Shown piece after piece: positions 38,014 to 47,108 of a stretch of DNA of 64,000 nucleotides. Origin of the DNA: Micrococcaceae bacterium (lineage in GTDB: Bacteria; Actinomycetota; Actinomycetes; Actinomycetales; Micrococcaceae); contig JAODMR010000141.1 in NCBI GenBank assembly GCA_025465475.1, positions 1 to 64,000 on the forward strand, written 5' to 3'. A program made the translations under genes and the position numbers. A model generated the notes under the pieces. That model searched no databases. It was given only the letters and a program-made list of their open reading frames with translations, and had not been told where the DNA came from. Within the stretch, counting starts at the first letter, position 1. Each line of letters begins with the position of its first letter.

Positions 38014-39057
38014 TCAGGCGGCCGGTGCGGCCCGCCGGCCCTGGCCCTGGGCGCGGACGGAACCCTGCCGCCGCCGCTTGGTGGGCCAGGTGAAGGCCAG
38101 CACCAGGGAGGAGACGACCAAGATGGTGGCCCCGATGAGAATGCCCGCATCCATCCAGAACTGCCCGGGGAACAGCCTGATCAACGTGTCGTTGAGGTAG
38201 AAGGTCCAGGTGCCGTTGGCGAAGAAAATCCGGTGGATGTCGGTGAAGAAGGTGTCCCAGCCCAGGAAGGCCAATACGCCCAAGCCGATGACCAGGACGA
38301 GTGTTCCCAATGAACCGGCAAAGAGGCCTCGCCGCACTCCCCCGCTGCTGTGGCGCAGCAGGTACACGATGAAGACCAGCATCGCCACGGCCAGAATCAG
38401 TCCCACCAGGAAAGCCATGGACAGCACCGACTTGACGTCCGCCATGTGGCTGACTTCGCCAGCGGCAAAAAGCTTGCCGCCCTCCGGGTTCACCAGGTCG
38501 CCCAAGTACCGGGAACCGGTAAAGTTCAGCAAATAGTCGACGGTGTAGGATCCGTAGGTCATCCGGTCGTCAGTGCTGAAGCCAAAGGTATCGGCGGGAA
38601 ATCCGGGCCGGTGGTATTCAACCCACAGGAAGAGCGAGCTGGTGGCAAGCCGGATCGCCCCGGCCAACAGCACGATCGGAAAGAACACCGCCAGGAGGAC
38701 CTGCAGGACGCGTGGCAGGACGGGCCTGGCATTGGCTGCCTGCTCCCGCTCGGCAGCTCGCTTGTCGACTTCCTCCTGGGGCGGACGAACGTGAAGGGCT
38801 GCCGTGGGCAATGGCTCCGCAAAAACCTCCGCGTGGTTCCGGGGGGAGCGGGCACCGGCATCGGCCGGGACGGGGCCCGGAACGGCGCTGCTGCCCGGCG
38901 CGGCTGCCCGGGCCCGGGGGCTACCCTCGGCCAACGGGACCGCCTCCGTCGGTGCCGTTCCTGTATCCCGCGCCGAAGTGCCGGACGGCTTCATCCATTC
39001 AAACGGCACCTCGTCAGCGGATTCCGGTTCGTTGTCGTAGGCGTTGTTGTTCCTCAC
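38014..39057 (-). CDS. TIGR01906 / DUF1461 integral membrane protein
   Basis: 347 aa; GTG start 39055-39057. A hydrophilic N-terminal region of about 115 residues rich in Ala/Pro/Glu precedes a membrane region with about five helices (VLQVLLAVFFPIVLLAGAIR; SMAFLVGLILAVAMLVFIVY; LGTLVLVIGLGVLAFLGW; AGILIGATILVVSSLVLAF). FSTDDRMTYGSYTVDYLLN is the recognisable family segment between the first helices. The function is unknown. Ends in an Arg-rich tail. Convergent with the acyl-CoA ligase (28 bp) and in line with the SpoIIM-type gene 57 bp upstream. Confidence 0.85.
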   Translation of the reverse strand: MRNNNAYDNEPESADEVPFEWMKPSGTSARDTGTAPTEAVPLAEGSPRARAAAPGSSAVPGPVPADAGARSPRNHAEVFAEPLPTAALHVRPPQEEVDKRAAEREQAANARPVLPRVLQVLLAVFFPIVLLAGAIRLATSSLFLWVEYHRPGFPADTFGFSTDDRMTYGSYTVDYLLNFTGSRYLGDLVNPEGGKLFAAGEVSHMADVKSVLSMAFLVGLILAVAMLVFIVYLLRHSSGGVRRGLFAGSLGTLVLVIGLGVLAFLGWDTFFTDIHRIFFANGTWTFYLNDTLIRLFPGQFWMDAGILIGATILVVSSLVLAFTWPTKRRRQGSVRAQGQGRRAAPAA

Positions 39058-39114
39058 TCTCCGAGCCTACCCGCCCATTCCCCGGTTACCCGGCCGCCGC
39101 CCGGCGCGGGATGG

Positions 39115-40107
39115 TCAGGCGTAGGCGATGCGGTCCCCGGCGTCCGGTTCGGCCAGATCGCCCCCGTGCCCGGCCCGGTAGGCCCGGCGTCCGAGCACCA
39201 GGGCGTAGGTCCAGTAACCGGCCAACAGCACCGCGCCAATGGCGAGTTTTATTCCTACCGGCAGCCGGCTTGGCGTGACAAAGGCCTCCACCAACCCTGA
39301 GGCGAGCAGCACTAGGACCAGGCCAAGGGCCACAGTGATCAGTGCCCGGCCCTCGCGCGCCAAAGATTCCAACCGTGGCAACGCCCCGGGCGCCACCCAT
39401 GCCCAGAAGATGCGAAGTCCTGCGGCGGCGGCCACGAAAACAGCCGTAAGCTCCATCAGGCCGTGCGGCAGGATGTAGCTGAAGAAGACGTCCCCCTTGC
39501 CGTAGGCAAACATGATTCCTCCCGTCAGGCCGACGTTCTGGGCGTTGAGGTAGAGCTGGTATGGCACGTACAGGCCGGTCACCCCCAAGGCGACGCACTG
39601 CGCGGCGATCCAGGCGTTGTTGGTCCAGACCTGGCCCGCGAAGGACGCCGCAGGGTTCGCCGAGTAGTAATTGATGAAGTCCTCCTGCACCAGTTGCCGC
39701 AATCGCTCATCCCCACCCAGCGCCCGGAGCACGTCGTCGTTGCTCGCTGCCCACGAGCCGTACAGCACCGCGATCAGGGTGAACACCGCGCCCGCCGCCA
39801 GCGTGAGCCATCGGATCCGGTAGAACGCCACCGGAAGGTCGGCACCAAAGAACCGGGAGACATCTTCGCGGAGATTGGATGGAGCTCCGGTGAGTCGGGT
39901 GCGGGCACGGGCGAGGCGGCGGGACAGGGTGGCGGACACCGAGCTCTCCGGCGCGATGGACCGCAGGGTGGAGAGGTGGCTGGAGGCACTCTGGTAAAGG
40001 CGCAGCAACTCGTCCGCTTCCGCGCCCGTCAGCCGGCGGCGGCGGGTCAGCTGCTCCAGCCGGTCCCACTGGTCGGCGTGCACGGAAGCGAAGGCGTCCT
40101 GGTCCAC
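39115..40107 (-). CDS. SpoIIM-family (stage II sporulation protein M-like) membrane protein
   Basis: 330 aa; GTG start 40105-40107 with GGGGAC upstream. An N-terminal helical cytoplasmic region (RRRLTGAEADELLRLYQSAS), then about five or six helices, with the SpoIIM core around residues 165-240 (NAQNVGLTGGIMFAYGKGD, ILPHGLMELTAVFVAAAAGL). In non-sporulating actinobacteria this family commonly pairs with a divergent RDD protein, as here (83 bp apart). The MoxR/DUF58 operon often found with them lies 11 kb away. Role unknown. Confidence 0.9.
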   Translation of the reverse strand: MDQDAFASVHADQWDRLEQLTRRRRLTGAEADELLRLYQSASSHLSTLRSIAPESSVSATLSRRLARARTRLTGAPSNLREDVSRFFGADLPVAFYRIRWLTLAAGAVFTLIAVLYGSWAASNDDVLRALGGDERLRQLVQEDFINYYSANPAASFAGQVWTNNAWIAAQCVALGVTGLYVPYQLYLNAQNVGLTGGIMFAYGKGDVFFSYILPHGLMELTAVFVAAAAGLRIFWAWVAPGALPRLESLAREGRALITVALGLVLVLLASGLVEAFVTPSRLPVGIKLAIGAVLLAGYWTYALVLGRRAYRAGHGGDLAEPDAGDRIAYA

Positions 40108-40190
40108 GTCCCCAGCCTAGCTGGTGACCCGCTGGATACACTGGGTCCAGCGCGCCAGCCCGGCGCCAGGAACCGGCAGGAGGACCGGGT

Positions 40191-41006
40191 TTGAGCTCCG
40201 TTGTGACGGGCGAGGCCGTTGTCCTGGAACTGCGCCCGGCCTCGTTTGCGGCCCGGACCGTCGCGGCACTGATTGACGCCGTCGTCGTGGTTGCTGCGGC
40301 GATCCTCTCCTTCCTGGCATTTGCCGCGCTCCCACCCGTGGTTGACCAGGCGGCAGGGACGGTGCTGGTGCTGGGCCTGGTGCTGGTGCTCCTAGTGGGG
40401 CTGCCGGTCACGGTTGAAACCCTGTCGCGGGGCCGGTCGCTGGGCAAGCTGTTGATGGGATTGCGCGTGGTGCGCGACGACGGCGGGGCGATCCGCTTTC
40501 GGCATGCCCTGATCCGCGGGTTGATTGGTTTCCTGGAGCTCTACCTGATGCTCGGTTCGGTGGCTGTTGCGGCGGCCCTGATGAACAGCCGCTCCAAACG
40601 GCTGGGTGACATGGTGGCCGGCACCTATGCGCTGCGTGAGCGGGTTCCCGCGCCGCCGCCCCTGCTGCTGCAGGTGCCTCCAGCCCTGCGGGTCTGGGCC
40701 TCACTGGCCGACATCGGCCGGATCCCTGATTCGCTGGCACGCCGGGTGCTGCAGTTCCTGCGCCAGGCGGACAGGATGTCCCCGTCGTCGCGGGATCGGC
40801 TGGCAGCCCTACTCGCGGCGGAGGCCGCCGTTCTTGTTGCTCCGCCACCGCCCCCATCGACGCCGGCCGACGTGTTCCTGGCCGCGTTGTGTGCGGAGCG
40901 GCGGAACCGCGAGCTGCTCAGGCTGCGGGAGCAGCGCGGCCGGTCCGAGGAGGTTGCACAGCGGCTCTACACCTTGCCGTTCGCCCGGAACCGGGGCCAG
41001 CAATGA
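40191..41006 (+). CDS. RDD family membrane protein
   Basis: 271 aa. The TTG start is chosen because AGGAGG lies seven bases upstream; a GTG at 40203 is less well placed. N-terminal RDD domain with three or four helices (RTVAALIDAVVVVAAAILSF; VLVLGLVLVLLVGLPVTVET; FLELYLMLGSVAVAAALM) and the motif SRGRSLGKLLMGLRVVRDDG plus SKRLGDMVAGTYALRE. The C-terminal 110 residues are cytoplasmic, helical and Arg-rich, as in the longer actinobacterial RDD proteins next to SpoIIM genes. Transport of an unknown solute has been suggested for the family. Confidence 0.9.
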   Translation: MSSVVTGEAVVLELRPASFAARTVAALIDAVVVVAAAILSFLAFAALPPVVDQAAGTVLVLGLVLVLLVGLPVTVETLSRGRSLGKLLMGLRVVRDDGGAIRFRHALIRGLIGFLELYLMLGSVAVAAALMNSRSKRLGDMVAGTYALRERVPAPPPLLLQVPPALRVWASLADIGRIPDSLARRVLQFLRQADRMSPSSRDRLAALLAAEAAVLVAPPPPPSTPADVFLAALCAERRNRELLRLREQRGRSEEVAQRLYTLPFARNRGQQ

Positions 41007-41073
41007 ACCCTGACGGGACTCTGAACCAGGGCCAGCACTGAAGCCTGGCTGGCCGCTGGGAGGGGCAGGAAGC

Positions 41074-42315
41074 CTAGCGGGAGGGGTATGCCGCCCAGGG
41101 AATGTTCCAGTCGCCGTACCCGTCGGTGGGCGCTGCGGATTCGCTGACGCTGTTGATGACCTGCACCACGTCCCCGATGCCCATGTTGTTGAAGACCCAG
41201 GCGGCTCCCTCAGCGTTCATGCCGATGCAACCGTGGGACAGGTTCAGCTCGCCGATGTAGGCCACGGCGGAGTCTGTGGCCTGGTGGATGAATTCACCGC
41301 TGGGCGTCAGGCGGGTCGCGTAGTTCACGTCCAGTTCCCCGTAGTTGGCCGGGTCGTCCTTCGCCAGGCCGATGGAGGAGGCGACAAAGTGCGCGGTCCG
41401 CTGCTTGTCCATCAGCACCAGGTAACCCGATGCGGAGGGGAAGCGCTCGTCCCCCATGGTTACGAGGAAGTGCTGGGCGGGCTGGTCGTTGATGAACACG
41501 TCAGCCACGTGGTTGGCAGAGTCTGCGACCATGACCATCTTGTTCCCGATGGGAATGGTCATGGTTTTGTTGAAGTTTCCGATCTGCCCGTTTCCCAGGT
41601 CCACGCCGAAAAGCTTCATGTCGATCGTGATGGTGCTGTTGGCCGTCCAGAAACTCTCCGGGCGGAAACGCACCATCTTGTCGCTGTACCAATGGAAGGC
41701 GCCCACCTGCCCGGCCGTTGTCGTGATCCGGATGGCGTTTTCGACGGCTTCCTTGTTCAGGACCGGCTCGCTGAAGGTGATCTGGATGGGCTGGGCGACA
41801 CCGACTTTCTGCCCGTTGAGCGGGTAGACGGCTGCGTCCGCCTCATGGGAGGCGGGCACGGTATTGAAAGTCTGGGTCTTGCGGACTTCCTGCCCGGCAG
41901 CGTCGAGTGCCGCGTAGCTGACCGTGTAGGAGGTGTCGAAGGCCAACTCCCCGGTGGAGGTCCAGGTCGCTTGATCGGGGCTGGTCTGTCCCCCGACCAC
42001 CGCGCCCGTTTTGCGTTCGGTGACGGTCACCGACTTCAGGGTGCCGTTCGTCGCCCTCACCACCACGGGAGCCGCCGGGTTCACCTGCTCGGCGCCGTTC
42101 GTGGGGGTCACGCCCACGTCCACAGGCTTGAACTCACGGGTGGGGGTCGCCGAAGCTGAGGCGGTGGGTACTGTAGGCGCGGCTACCGGGGCCTGCGCCG
42201 TGGCGGGCGCTGCCTGGGGCAACGCGCTTGCCGCCCCCACTCCGCCGGCAGCTGCCGCGAGGCAGACAACTGTTACCAGGCCAATTTTCCAACCCTTGCT
42301 GCTGCCTTTAGCCAC
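41074..42315 (-). CDS. L,D-transpeptidase with Ig-like domains
   Basis: 413 aa from GTG 42313-42315, chosen for GGGAG eight bases upstream. Signal segment at about 8-32 (GLVTVVCLAAAAGGVGAASA) followed by Ala/Pro/Thr-rich linker, two Ig-like (Big_10/LDT) domains about 65-275 (KPVDVGVTPTNGAEQVNPAA; QIGNFNKTMTIPIGNKMVM), and a YkuD catalytic domain about 276-400 with the active-site motif NLSHGCIGMNAEGAAWVF. Makes 3-3 crosslinks in peptidoglycan or attaches proteins, and confers beta-lactam tolerance in relatives. This matches the mycobacterial LdtMt2-like arrangement. 192 bp downstream of ahcY; convergent with RDD. Confidence 0.92.
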   Translation of the reverse strand: MAKGSSKGWKIGLVTVVCLAAAAGGVGAASALPQAAPATAQAPVAAPTVPTASASATPTREFKPVDVGVTPTNGAEQVNPAAPVVVRATNGTLKSVTVTERKTGAVVGGQTSPDQATWTSTGELAFDTSYTVSYAALDAAGQEVRKTQTFNTVPASHEADAAVYPLNGQKVGVAQPIQITFSEPVLNKEAVENAIRITTTAGQVGAFHWYSDKMVRFRPESFWTANSTITIDMKLFGVDLGNGQIGNFNKTMTIPIGNKMVMVADSANHVADVFINDQPAQHFLVTMGDERFPSASGYLVLMDKQRTAHFVASSIGLAKDDPANYGELDVNYATRLTPSGEFIHQATDSAVAYIGELNLSHGCIGMNAEGAAWVFNNMGIGDVVQVINSVSESAAPTDGYGDWNIPWAAYPSR

Positions 42316-42507
42316 TGTGAACTCCCACACCGATCGCCCCAATACTCCTTCAACAGCGTCCGCGGGGCCGGGTCTAAAACCCCGGACTGCGGCCGCTGCT
42401 GCGCCGCGGCACTTCAGGCCGCCTCCCTATTCTAGTGGATGGCGGCTTCCCGGAACTTCGGTGCCGTGAAACAGGAGTGCAACGATGCGGCGCTACGGAG
42501 CCGCGGA

Positions 42508-43998
42508 TCAGTAACGGTAGTGGTCCGACTTGAACGGTCCGGCCACGTCCACGCCCAGGTATTCGGCCTGGTCCTTGGACAGCTCAGACAACTCGACGCC
42601 CAAAGCTGACAGGTGCAGGCGGGCAACTTTCTCATCCAGGATCTTGGGCAGCACGTAGACGCGGTTCTCGTATTCCGGTGCGCCCCCGGGTCCCTCCTGA
42701 GCGTGCTTGGTGTAGAGCTCGATCTGCGCGATGGTCTGGTTGGCGAAGGAGTTGCTCATCACGAAGGACGGGTGCCCGGTGGCGTTGCCAAGATTGAGCA
42801 GGCGCCCTTCGGACAGGACGATGATGGACCGTGCCTGCTCCCCGTCCCGGTCGGCGTCGAAGACCCACTCGTGCACCTGCGGTTTGATTTCGACCTTCCT
42901 GATCCCGGGAACGCGAGCCAGGCCTGCCATGTCTATTTCGTTGTCGAAGTGGCCGATATTGCCCACAATGGCCTTGTTCTTCATCTGCACCATATGCTCG
43001 GCAAGGATCACGTCCTTGTTGCCGGTGGTGGTGATGAAGATGTCGCCCTGTTCCAGCACCGATTCCAGCCGGGCGACCTGGTAGCCGTCCATCGCTGCCT
43101 GCAGCGCGCAGATGGGGTCAATCTCAGTCACGATGACGCGTGAACCCTGCCCGCGGAGCGCCTCGGCGGCTCCCTTGCCGACGTCGCCGTAGCCGCAGAC
43201 GACGGCAACCTTGCCGCCCATCAAAACGTCCGTGGCCCGGTTCAGGCCGTCCGGCAGGGAGTGGTGGATGCCGTACTTGTTGTCGAACTTGCTCTTGGTG
43301 ACAGAGTCGTTGACGTTGATCTCGGGGAACAACAGTTTGCCCTGCTCCGCCAGCTGGTAGAGCCGGAGGACGCCGGTGGTGGTTTCCTCGGTGACGCCGC
43401 GGATCCCGCCGGCTATGCGGGTCCACTTCTGGGGATCCTCTGCGAGGGTGCGGCGCAGCACGTCCAGGATGATGGCGTACTCTTCGGGATCATCAGCGCC
43501 CGCTTCGGGTACGGCACCGGCCGCTTCGAACTCAACGCCCTTGTGCAGCAGCAAGGTGGCGTCCCCGCCGTCGTCAAGGATCATGTTCGGGCCGAGTTCG
43601 GGGTTGGCGTCCGCTCCGGGCCAGGTGAGGATCTGCTGGGCGGTCCACCAGTACTCCTCCAGGGTTTCACCCTTCCACGCGAAGACAGGAACGCCCTGGG
43701 GGTCCTCGACGGTGCCGTCGCCGACGACGATGGCGGCAGCTGCCTCGTTCTGCGTGGAGAAGATGTTGCAGGAGGCCCAGCGGACTTCTGCGCCCAACGC
43801 AACAAGCGTTTCGATCAATACCGCGGTTTGCACCGTCATATGCAGCGAGCCGGCGATTCGGGCGCCCCGCAGCGGCTGGCTCTCGCCGAATTCACGGCGC
43901 AACGACATCAGGCCGGGCATTTCGTGTTCGGCCAGGCGGATCTGGTGCCGACCGGCTTCCGCCAGGGAGATGTCAGCGATTCGATAGTCCAGGGTCAT
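42508..43998 (-). CDS. ahcY: Adenosylhomocysteinase
   Basis: 496 aa; ATG 43996-43998 with GAAGGA upstream. Reversible NAD-dependent hydrolysis of S-adenosylhomocysteine to homocysteine and adenosine, relieving product inhibition of methyltransferases. Motifs: [49 protein letters not shown], the NAD fold [18 protein letters not shown], and C-terminal KSDHYRY. The length of about 495 residues matches the long bacterial form that carries an extra insertion in the substrate domain. Lies 58 bp after the Trm112-like gene and may be read from it. No SAH riboswitch was recognised in that gap. Confidence 0.98.
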   Translation of the reverse strand: MTLDYRIADISLAEAGRHQIRLAEHEMPGLMSLRREFGESQPLRGARIAGSLHMTVQTAVLIETLVALGAEVRWASCNIFSTQNEAAAAIVVGDGTVEDPQGVPVFAWKGETLEEYWWTAQQILTWPGADANPELGPNMILDDGGDATLLLHKGVEFEAAGAVPEAGADDPEEYAIILDVLRRTLAEDPQKWTRIAGGIRGVTEETTTGVLRLYQLAEQGKLLFPEINVNDSVTKSKFDNKYGIHHSLPDGLNRATDVLMGGKVAVVCGYGDVGKGAAEALRGQGSRVIVTEIDPICALQAAMDGYQVARLESVLEQGDIFITTTGNKDVILAEHMVQMKNKAIVGNIGHFDNEIDMAGLARVPGIRKVEIKPQVHEWVFDADRDGEQARSIIVLSEGRLLNLGNATGHPSFVMSNSFANQTIAQIELYTKHAQEGPGGAPEYENRVYVLPKILDEKVARLHLSALGVELSELSKDQAEYLGVDVAGPFKSDHYRY

Positions 43999-44056
43999 GT
44001 CGGCAGTCCTTCAGTACGTGGAGGGGAGTTTGGTGGCCGTCGGTGCGGCCGGTGGA

Positions 44057-44248
44057 TCAGGAGGCGCCGGCCGTCTCGGCCAGCTGCTCGGGCCGGAGCA
44101 GCAGCACTATGTCATCCTCGATCGCGTAGCGGAGGGCTGTGCCGTCCGGTCCGGGAACGGAACTGACCAACTGGTTGCCCTGCTGGGTCAACGACGAGGC
44201 GGTGACCGGGCAGCGCAGCACGGCTAGGAGTTCGGCTCTGATCTGCAT
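44057..44248 (-). CDS. Trm112-family small protein
   Basis: 63 aa. Starts MQIRAELLAVLRCPVTASSL and has the YAIEDDIVLLLRPEQL ending typical of the Trm112/UPF0434 fold. Only one Cys of the usual zinc-ribbon set is visible, so it may not bind zinc. In eukaryotes and archaea Trm112 activates methyltransferases; bacterial copies are uncharacterised. In other actinobacteria it lies near manB/manA and ahcY. Here it sits between DUF3499 and ahcY on one strand. Confidence 0.85.
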   Translation of the reverse strand: MQIRAELLAVLRCPVTASSLTQQGNQLVSSVPGPDGTALRYAIEDDIVLLLRPEQLAETAGAS

Positions 44249-44324
44249 GGCGGTTACTTCCTAAAGAGGCGATGGGATGCCGCGCCGGGAACTGCGGGCA
44301 TGCGTTCAGCCTAGCCCTGGGTGA

Positions 44325-44711
44325 TCAGTCCCGCAGAATGCGCAGGTGCCCGCGTCGCGGCGGCGCCACCGTGCCAGTGGGAGGCTCCAAAGCCGTTCTG
44401 CTGCCACGCTGGGAACGGGTGTCATCATCGGAGTCCCGCGGCACTGCCGCTTCACGCACCGCATCCGCAAGAGCGAGAAGGTCATCGGGACCGGGACCGG
44501 CAGGCACCTCAGGCATCGCCAGCCGGACGACGTCCCAGCCGCGGGGAACGGTTAGCCGGTCCGCGTGCGGTCCGCACAGGTCGTAGCAGTGGGGTTCCGC
44601 GTAGGTGGCCAGGGGTCCCAACACTGCAGTGGAATCCGAATAGACGTACGTCAACGTGGCGACAGCCGACTCGCGGCATCCGGGTCTGGTGCATTGACGT
44701 AAGTTTCCCAC
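44325..44711 (-). CDS. DUF3499 family protein
   Basis: 128 aa from the GTG at 44709-44711 (MGNLRQCTRPGC); a TTG three codons upstream is possible. Two Cys pairs, CTRPGC near the N-terminus and CYDLCGPHADRL about 40 residues later, suggest a small zinc ribbon. The ATLTYVYSDSTAVLGPLATY block is the family core. The rest is a disordered Asp/Arg/Pro tail. Found only in actinobacteria, next to the divergent metallopeptidase-like gene and WhiB2, as here; function unknown. Confidence 0.87.
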   Translation of the reverse strand: MGNLRQCTRPGCRESAVATLTYVYSDSTAVLGPLATYAEPHCYDLCGPHADRLTVPRGWDVVRLAMPEVPAGPGPDDLLALADAVREAAVPRDSDDDTRSQRGSRTALEPPTGTVAPPRRGHLRILRD

Positions 44712-44803
44712 GGCTACCAAGGGTACCCGCCACGGGACGAAGCGCCGTGCACACCGCGCGGGTAGCCGTCGAAAATGTTTGGCGAGCGCACTAGAGTCAG
44801 AAC

Positions 44804-45352
44804 ATGACGTTCATGGCCAATCCTTCGGGCTTTTCCATCCGGCCGGAACCGATGACCGAGCCCGGCACGCCGGAGGCGGCGACAGGTAACGCGGCAGGGT
44901 ACGACGGCGGCGGCCCCCGGCGCAGCTTCCGGCAACGGCGGCGGAACCGCCACGGCAGGGGCCTGCGCGGAGACCTGTTGTTGCCCACCCTGCCGGGTGC
45001 GCGCACCAGGGCGGAGCGCTTCGACGAGCTGGTGATGGAATCGGCCGACCGGTTGAGCGACCTCTGGGGCCAGCCCATGGAGGCCGTTGATTTTGGCGTG
45101 GAGGACATTCCCGCTGACCTGGAGCGCCTGCTGGGCACCTTTGAGCGCGCTCCGCTGGGCATTCACCGAGCCGCCACTGCTGGCCGGCGGGGGCTGATCA
45201 CCATCTATCGGCGGCCCATCGAACAGTTGGCTGACACCGATGAGGAGCTGCGGGACATCATCCACGAAGTCATCATCGAGCAGGCGGCAGGAATCCTGAA
45301 CGTTGCCCCGGAGGCCGTTGATCCCATTTACCGGCGCAGTCGCAGACTCTGA
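44804..45352 (+). CDS. Zincin-like metallopeptidase family protein
   Basis: 182 aa; ATG start, divergent from DUF3499 with 92 bp between; TAGAGT at about 44794 may be a -10 box. A basic, disordered N-terminal 60 residues (PRRSFRQRRRNRHGRG), then a compact domain with ERFDELVMESADRLSDLW and FGVEDIPADLE. The metal motif is HEVIIEQ at residues 154-160: the first His and Glu of HExxH are present but the second His is not; a Glu occurs at 159. Whether it still binds metal is uncertain. Conserved beside WhiB2/DUF3499 in actinobacteria. Confidence 0.82.
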   Translation: MTFMANPSGFSIRPEPMTEPGTPEAATGNAAGYDGGGPRRSFRQRRRNRHGRGLRGDLLLPTLPGARTRAERFDELVMESADRLSDLWGQPMEAVDFGVEDIPADLERLLGTFERAPLGIHRAATAGRRGLITIYRRPIEQLADTDEELRDIIHEVIIEQAAGILNVAPEAVDPIYRRSRRL

Positions 45353-45428
45353 CAGCGGCGGACGGCCGTTCCGGCACGGCTGGCTTTCCCTGCCTGCCCG
45401 CGTGCTGACAGTCCCCCGGGGCGGAGGG

Positions 45429-47108
45429 TCAGTAGCCCAGGACGACGTGCACGGTTTGCGGGGCGGCCGCGCCGCGGGAGATGTCGGTGACGGCAATCGC
45501 CGCCTTGTTCCGCACTGTCAGCACCTGCGCCCCATAGACCGGGTCACCGGTCGCCGAGATCAGGAATCCCACTGTTCCCGGTCCACCGAGCTGCAGGGAG
45601 TCCACCACAACGCTTGTTCCGCCTGCCACGTCAACGCTCTGGCTGGGTCGAAGGGTGCCGTCGGACCCGACGGGTGTCAGCGTGACCTGCGCCCGGCCGT
45701 CGGGGGCCCCGAACGAGAGCTTTGAGTCGGCGGTCGGGGACAGGGTGAGCAACTGGGCATCGGCCAACCTGCCGGTCGCAGGAGCGACACCGAAGTCCAC
45801 CGGGTCGCCGGCCTTGGTGCCGCGGATCACGCGCGCCGACGCGGTGAAGGGGGCGTCTGAGCGTACATCCACGGTGTAGGTCCCGGCGGGCAGGCCGGAC
45901 AGGGACAATTCCGTGACCCCTCCGGCCTTGGCGGTGAAGACGCCGCCGTTGGGCAGGGCCTGCTGTCCGGCGGTGCCGAACACCTTGACCTGCATCACGG
46001 CGTCGGTTCCTCCGGGCACGGCCACGGATACGGCGGGGACAGCGTCCGCGTAACCCGCCTGGGCGGCAAGCTCGGAAGCGACGGCGGGGTCACCGATTTC
46101 CACACCGCTGATCACCTGATGCTCCGCCGGCGCGGCCGCGGGTGACAGGATGTCGACCCCACCGGGGGTGAGGCCCCGTAGCACTGACTGCTGGACGGCC
46201 GCACCGACAGGCCCACCGATGCTCTTGAGCCGGACGGCCAGGTGCTCCTGGCCGGGTGCGAGCCCGGCCAGGACGATGGCACGGGACTCCCCGGCGGGCA
46301 CGAGCAGGCCCCTGGCTCCGGGAGCCTGCACCTGTCCCTGGTCGCCAAAGAGGTCCAGGTTTACCGTGGCAGCGGCGGTGGAGTTGTTAACCAGGGTGAG
46401 GATGGAGGTGCGCCCCACGGTGGTGCTGGCGCCCATTAGCCAGAAGTCGTTGCCGGGGGTCAGGCAGTTCGCCGCAGCCAGGCCCCGTAGGTCCCCGTCG
46501 TCGGCGGTGAAGGTGCTGAGCCCGTTCACGGCAGCACGCTGACCGTTTCGGGGGTCAGCACTGAGGACCGACGGCGCGGCAACGTCCAGGCCCGGGAGGA
46601 CAGCGGCTCTGCGCTGTGCTCCGATGCCCGCCGCGTTCCCGGTGGAAGGGGCTGGCGTATCGGCCAGCGTTCCCAACGGCTGGCCGCTGCCGACTGCGGC
46701 GAGCCTGGCGCCGGGGAACACTCCGTCCCCGGAACTGAGCAGGAGTGCCGAGACCAGCGTTTTGGCGCTGCTGGACGCGGCGGAAAACTGTGGATCGGTT
46801 CCGGCGTCGGATCCCTCCAGCAAACGTGCCGGACCGGAACAACTGGCGACGCTGGTTCCAGCGGGGACGGGGGTATTCCCGATGCTGGCGCCAGCTCCGG
46901 TCGCCGCGGAAACAGGCCACAGGGACCCGCCCGCGACCACTGCGAGGGCAAGGGCCACTGTTCCGGCTCCTGCCAGGGCGGCCGCGGCGGCGCCGTGCCG
47001 CACGGCCTTGGTGCGCTTGATCGCGGTAGTCCGGTTTCGCCCCCGGTTGGCACGCTTTTTGGACAATGGCTGTTGGGACAATGGCTTCTTGGGCAATGGC
47101 TCAGCCAC
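45429..47108 (-). CDS. DUF5719 family secreted/membrane-anchored protein
   Basis: 559 aa from GTG 47106-47108; this overlaps the last 8 bases of the glycosyltransferase gene, and AAGGTGGGAAG precedes it. A basic cytoplasmic N-terminus (KKPLSQQPLSKKRANRGR), one membrane segment (AAAALAGAGTVALALAVVAG), then about 480 extracytoplasmic residues of beta-rich, Ala/Gly/Val-rich sequence with repeated Ig-like patterns (SILTLVNNSTAAATVNLDLF; AVPGGTDAVMQVKVFGTAG). No enzyme motif is seen. Actinobacteria-specific and nearly always downstream of the large membrane glycosyltransferase, so a partner role in envelope polymer assembly is plausible but unproven. Confidence 0.85.
   Translation of the reverse strand: MAEPLPKKPLSQQPLSKKRANRGRNRTTAIKRTKAVRHGAAAAALAGAGTVALALAVVAGGSLWPVSAATGAGASIGNTPVPAGTSVASCSGPARLLEGSDAGTDPQFSAASSSAKTLVSALLLSSGDGVFPGARLAAVGSGQPLGTLADTPAPSTGNAAGIGAQRRAAVLPGLDVAAPSVLSADPRNGQRAAVNGLSTFTADDGDLRGLAAANCLTPGNDFWLMGASTTVGRTSILTLVNNSTAAATVNLDLFGDQGQVQAPGARGLLVPAGESRAIVLAGLAPGQEHLAVRLKSIGGPVGAAVQQSVLRGLTPGGVDILSPAAAPAEHQVISGVEIGDPAVASELAAQAGYADAVPAVSVAVPGGTDAVMQVKVFGTAGQQALPNGGVFTAKAGGVTELSLSGLPAGTYTVDVRSDAPFTASARVIRGTKAGDPVDFGVAPATGRLADAQLLTLSPTADSKLSFGAPDGRAQVTLTPVGSDGTLRPSQSVDVAGGTSVVVDSLQLGGPGTVGFLISATGDPVYGAQVLTVRNKAAIAVTDISRGAAAPQTVHVVLGY

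Noticed and set aside
43999-44056. SAH riboswitch before ahcY
   Set aside because: The gap is only 58 bp and no conserved SAH-riboswitch sequence or pseudoknot is visible.
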